This document shows, one piece after another, positions 61,170-64,000 of a stretch of DNA of 64,000 bases. Origin of the DNA: Toxonevra muliebris (Eukaryota > Arthropoda > Insecta > Diptera > Pallopteridae); assembly GCA_963691655.1 (NCBI GenBank), contig OY829329.1:54449408-54513407 (forward strand). Direction: 5' to 3'. Under the pieces are notes generated by a model, which was given only the letters and a program-made list of their open reading frames with translations, made no database searches and was not told the DNA's origin. Each line of letters starts with the position of its first letter. Positions within the stretch are counted from its first letter, which is position 1. A program made the position numbers and the translations under genes.

Positions 61170-64000
61170 GAGCAGTGAAAGTTTATGCGCCCCTGAATAT
61201 TATATCAATATATAGTCAACACAGACCTGTAATAGATACTTCAGATCATTGAGAACAAAGACTGATTTCGTATATAATTTTATGTTTTGATTGAAAATAT
61301 GGAGTGATTAATGCTGGGCGCTGAATCCGAATCCTTCATCAGAATGAAGGAAATCAGAATTTTTTGCAATTTTGGGTTAATATTTCTGAAGCTATCGAAA
61401 TGTTCTGTTAGCAGATTTAAAATTAGTGAATAAAATTACATAGAATCTTACTCTTAATCATAATTTAAAAACCTCAAATTTGTATGTTATTAAAATCCAA
61501 AAATTAACGATGAGTTTTATGCAATACAACAGATATTTTTTTAAAGGTTTATCTCCTATAATTAAAGCTTAAAAAGCTTTTTTGTATTCAGTATAGCAGA
61601 TAGTGCTATAAAATGTTATGCTATATAAAAGCTCCTTTTATGTTAATACTAAGCTTAGAGCTTTTCGTAATAACAATTGGTACACTCGCATTAAACTATT
61701 AGTAATGTAGTATAAAATAGAATAACAGAATGTTAAAATCCTAAGAATGAGACTTGTACTTACTTTTTCTTGTGACAAATATCAATTAATTTGGTCTTAC
61801 ATTTTTGTATTCACTTTTTCAACAAGATTAAGGAAATAAAACGGGTAGCTGTGTACTTACTTCAATACAAATTTCAATAGCCGCGAAGAAACATTTTTCT
61901 GGCGTTACGTTTTGCCTTTTGTGCTTGTACTTTTATTTTCTAAAATGAATTTTCAATGGTTAATACAAAATTCAATCAATTTCAATTCGTTTTTAAACAA
62001 AGGGCTGCTACTATACCATAGGAAAATATGTAGGTTCGTACTTTGTGCACAAAAGGAGCACAATACCCGTACATTTGTTAGAGCCTAAACCTATCGCAGT
62101 AACAAACGTCAAAGCGCATTATTTATGCAATTTTCAATCAATTTTCAATTAGCTTTTTGTCAGAATAAGACAAAAACAAAAACCGAAAGAGAGAAAAAAA
62201 ACCTATTTAGAATTGAAAATCAGCCTATGAACAATTTAGAAAAAAGGATTTGATAAGTGGAGTTTTAAAATGTATTTACTCTTATACTATTTTTCTTTGA
62301 CCAACTACTACTACTACTACTGTTTTGCTACTGTTGTTTGCAAGCAATTCATTACTTTTCTACTTTCCTTTAAGAGTATTTGTACTAATTACAAGTGTCA
62401 TAATTTTGCGTAAACGAAAAAGTATGTAAAGTAAGTGGTAGTCGGAGAAAACGTAAAAAAGTAGTAGTAGTAGTGGTACTAGTAGCGCTAGTGGGTACCT
62501 TCTACTAATTAATTACACACTTGAGACTTTCGTTCTGTGCATGGCATGCAAAAGGAAAACTTGATAAAAGCAAAAGTAAACAAAAATAAAAGTTTACTTT
62601 TTCTACTCCATTTTTACTTACCCTTGTTGCTTTTTTAGTATTTTTTTCTTTTTATTTATGAAAAAATTTTCAACAGTAAAATGTGCAAATAAACTATTTT
62701 CGTACTTAATTAACAAAATTGTTTTAATGCGCACAAAGTCAACAAATGTTGCCTTGAGAGCTTGAAGGAGAAAGAAAGACACAGAACTTTGCACACAGGA
62801 CGCTATTTTGGCTGTGTAAACATTTTATACAATAACAACTACAAAAGTACTAATGTTCCTAAAAGGAAATGGGTAAAGAAGTACTCGTGCAGCTCCTCAT
62901 CATCGTCAGCGCTCACTTACCGGAAGTTAATAATTAATCTTAAAAAACCATCCATGGCAGGGTAGTGAAATTTACCAGGTAATTTCCCTCATTCCCGCCT
63001 ATCTTTCAACCTTTTACTTTTACATACTTATTTATGCAACCGTGCAACAATTAAAAGGATCAGTGACAGTGACGCTTAAGTAAATGTTTATATTTATTTG
63101 TTTGCTGTATATCTGTGTGTGTGTGTGTGTGTGTAGGAGAATCATAATTAGCGTAACGTCAGTCCATGTCCCTGGGGTAGAGAAACGGTAGAGTTTCAAC
63201 CTCTGTCTCAGGCTTGAATGAAATTAAAAAAATGCGAAATTATGTAATAAAGATGGAAAAAGAATTAAAAATGTGCATAGGATTTGTTGCTTTTGTTAGA
63301 TGCTTTAATTTTTCACATCGTTTGACACATTTTCGACTTAAATTCGCTTAAATTCGTTTATATGTACACAAAGAATATTGTCCAACTTCCAAAGAGCATT
63401 TGGACTAAGTGAACTGTTGGTGTCGTTTATGCAAACTAAAATCCGAAATTATTACTCATATAACTAATAAAATTCTTGTGCTAAAAGCCTTTATATAGTA
63501 ATTTCAAACCCAATATAAATAAATATATCAATGGTTAAAAAATTGCAGCGGAAATTCTAAATATCTTAGGAAAAATCCTGCGAATTTTAAGGTATTCGTA
63601 AAATGGGACTGTAGTTCGACTCGGACAACACCATTTCGAGTGGAGGGGACATCCTATAATTTTGCATATTTTGTTTTCCTCTTTACATTACACTGTACAA
63701 CAAGAAACATTTAGAAGCATTAGAAGTGAGATTCGTGAAATATTTAAGTAAAATTTTTTCTCTGGGATCACAGCCGCGTCACACTAGTCCCCTTTCCCCG
63801 ATTGAAGAAAATAACAAATATTTTCCAAAAAAAAAAAGAAAAACATTTCTTCTAAAAAGTTAGGGGAAGGAGAATTTGCAAATAATAAATTAAAAATAAA
63901 AATAAAATATAATAAATATTTAGTAAAGAGATTAAGAGATTGTGTATAATATTGTTATAAATTTAAGCTATTTGTTTATTTGTAGTAACTATTATACATA
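61170..64000. other. Right end, no supported gene
   Basis: AT-rich, with trinucleotide runs (ACT near 62308-62322, GTA near 62461-62475) and a GT microsatellite at 63115-63135. Possible - strand splice sites (donor AAGG|GTAAGT near 62622, exon-like 61861-61938) could be distant 5'UTR exons, but nothing supports them further. Confidence 0.4.

Noticed and set aside
61861..61938. Exon-like segment on the - strand with AG and GT edges
   Set aside because: No open frame and no link to a gene; at best a speculative 5'UTR exon.
1..64000. CRISPR array, bacterial operon, rRNA or intact tRNA gene
   Set aside because: The DNA is eukaryotic; no spaced identical repeats, and the tRNA-like pieces are SINE heads.

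Overview
The window is eukaryotic and reads as insect nuclear DNA, most likely from a higher fly (Diptera, Brachycera). It is AT-rich, has short introns of about 60-140 bp beside very long ones, uses fly-type GT-AG splice signals, and contains mariner, hAT-like, LINE and tRNA-derived SINE debris. The proteins look like fly orthologues. The species cannot be named from the sequence; a tephritid-like or other acalyptrate fly is a guess.

Left part (1-15.4 kb), gene-dense. (1) The 3' three quarters of the nonsense-mediated-decay gene SMG8 on the + strand, eleven visible exons ending at 4226. (2) A convergent Dpy-30-like gene on the - strand (4626-4904), a subunit of COMPASS/MLL H3K4 methyltransferases. 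(3) RTF2 on the + strand (7863-8949, two exons), a RING-like replication-fork factor. (4) A 732-residue poly-C2H2 zinc-finger gene on the - strand (15331-11681, three exons). These are unrelated housekeeping or regulatory genes lying side by side, not one pathway.

Middle (15.4-44.0 kb). After a repeat-filled intergenic stretch and one unrecognised open segment at 22.9-23.3 kb lies a secreted pancreatic-lipase-family gene on the - strand. It has five shared 3' exons (24164-27083) and two phase-compatible alternative pairs of 5' exons (38546-38791 and 43757-44024). Each pair encodes a different signal peptide plus a paralogous cysteine-containing N-terminal segment. The introns joining them are 11.5 and 16.7 kb and are full of transposon remains.

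Right part (44-64 kb). No confident host gene was found. It holds hAT-like elements with 8-bp target duplications, a perfect 34-bp hairpin, a 3.45-kb TIR-bounded block with a nested broken LINE, and long degenerate tandem arrays.

Most unusual: the twin 5' exon pairs of the lipase gene, and a cluster of very degenerate but phase-keeping tandem arrays (about 7, 12, 21 and 32 bp units) in and upstream of its long introns.
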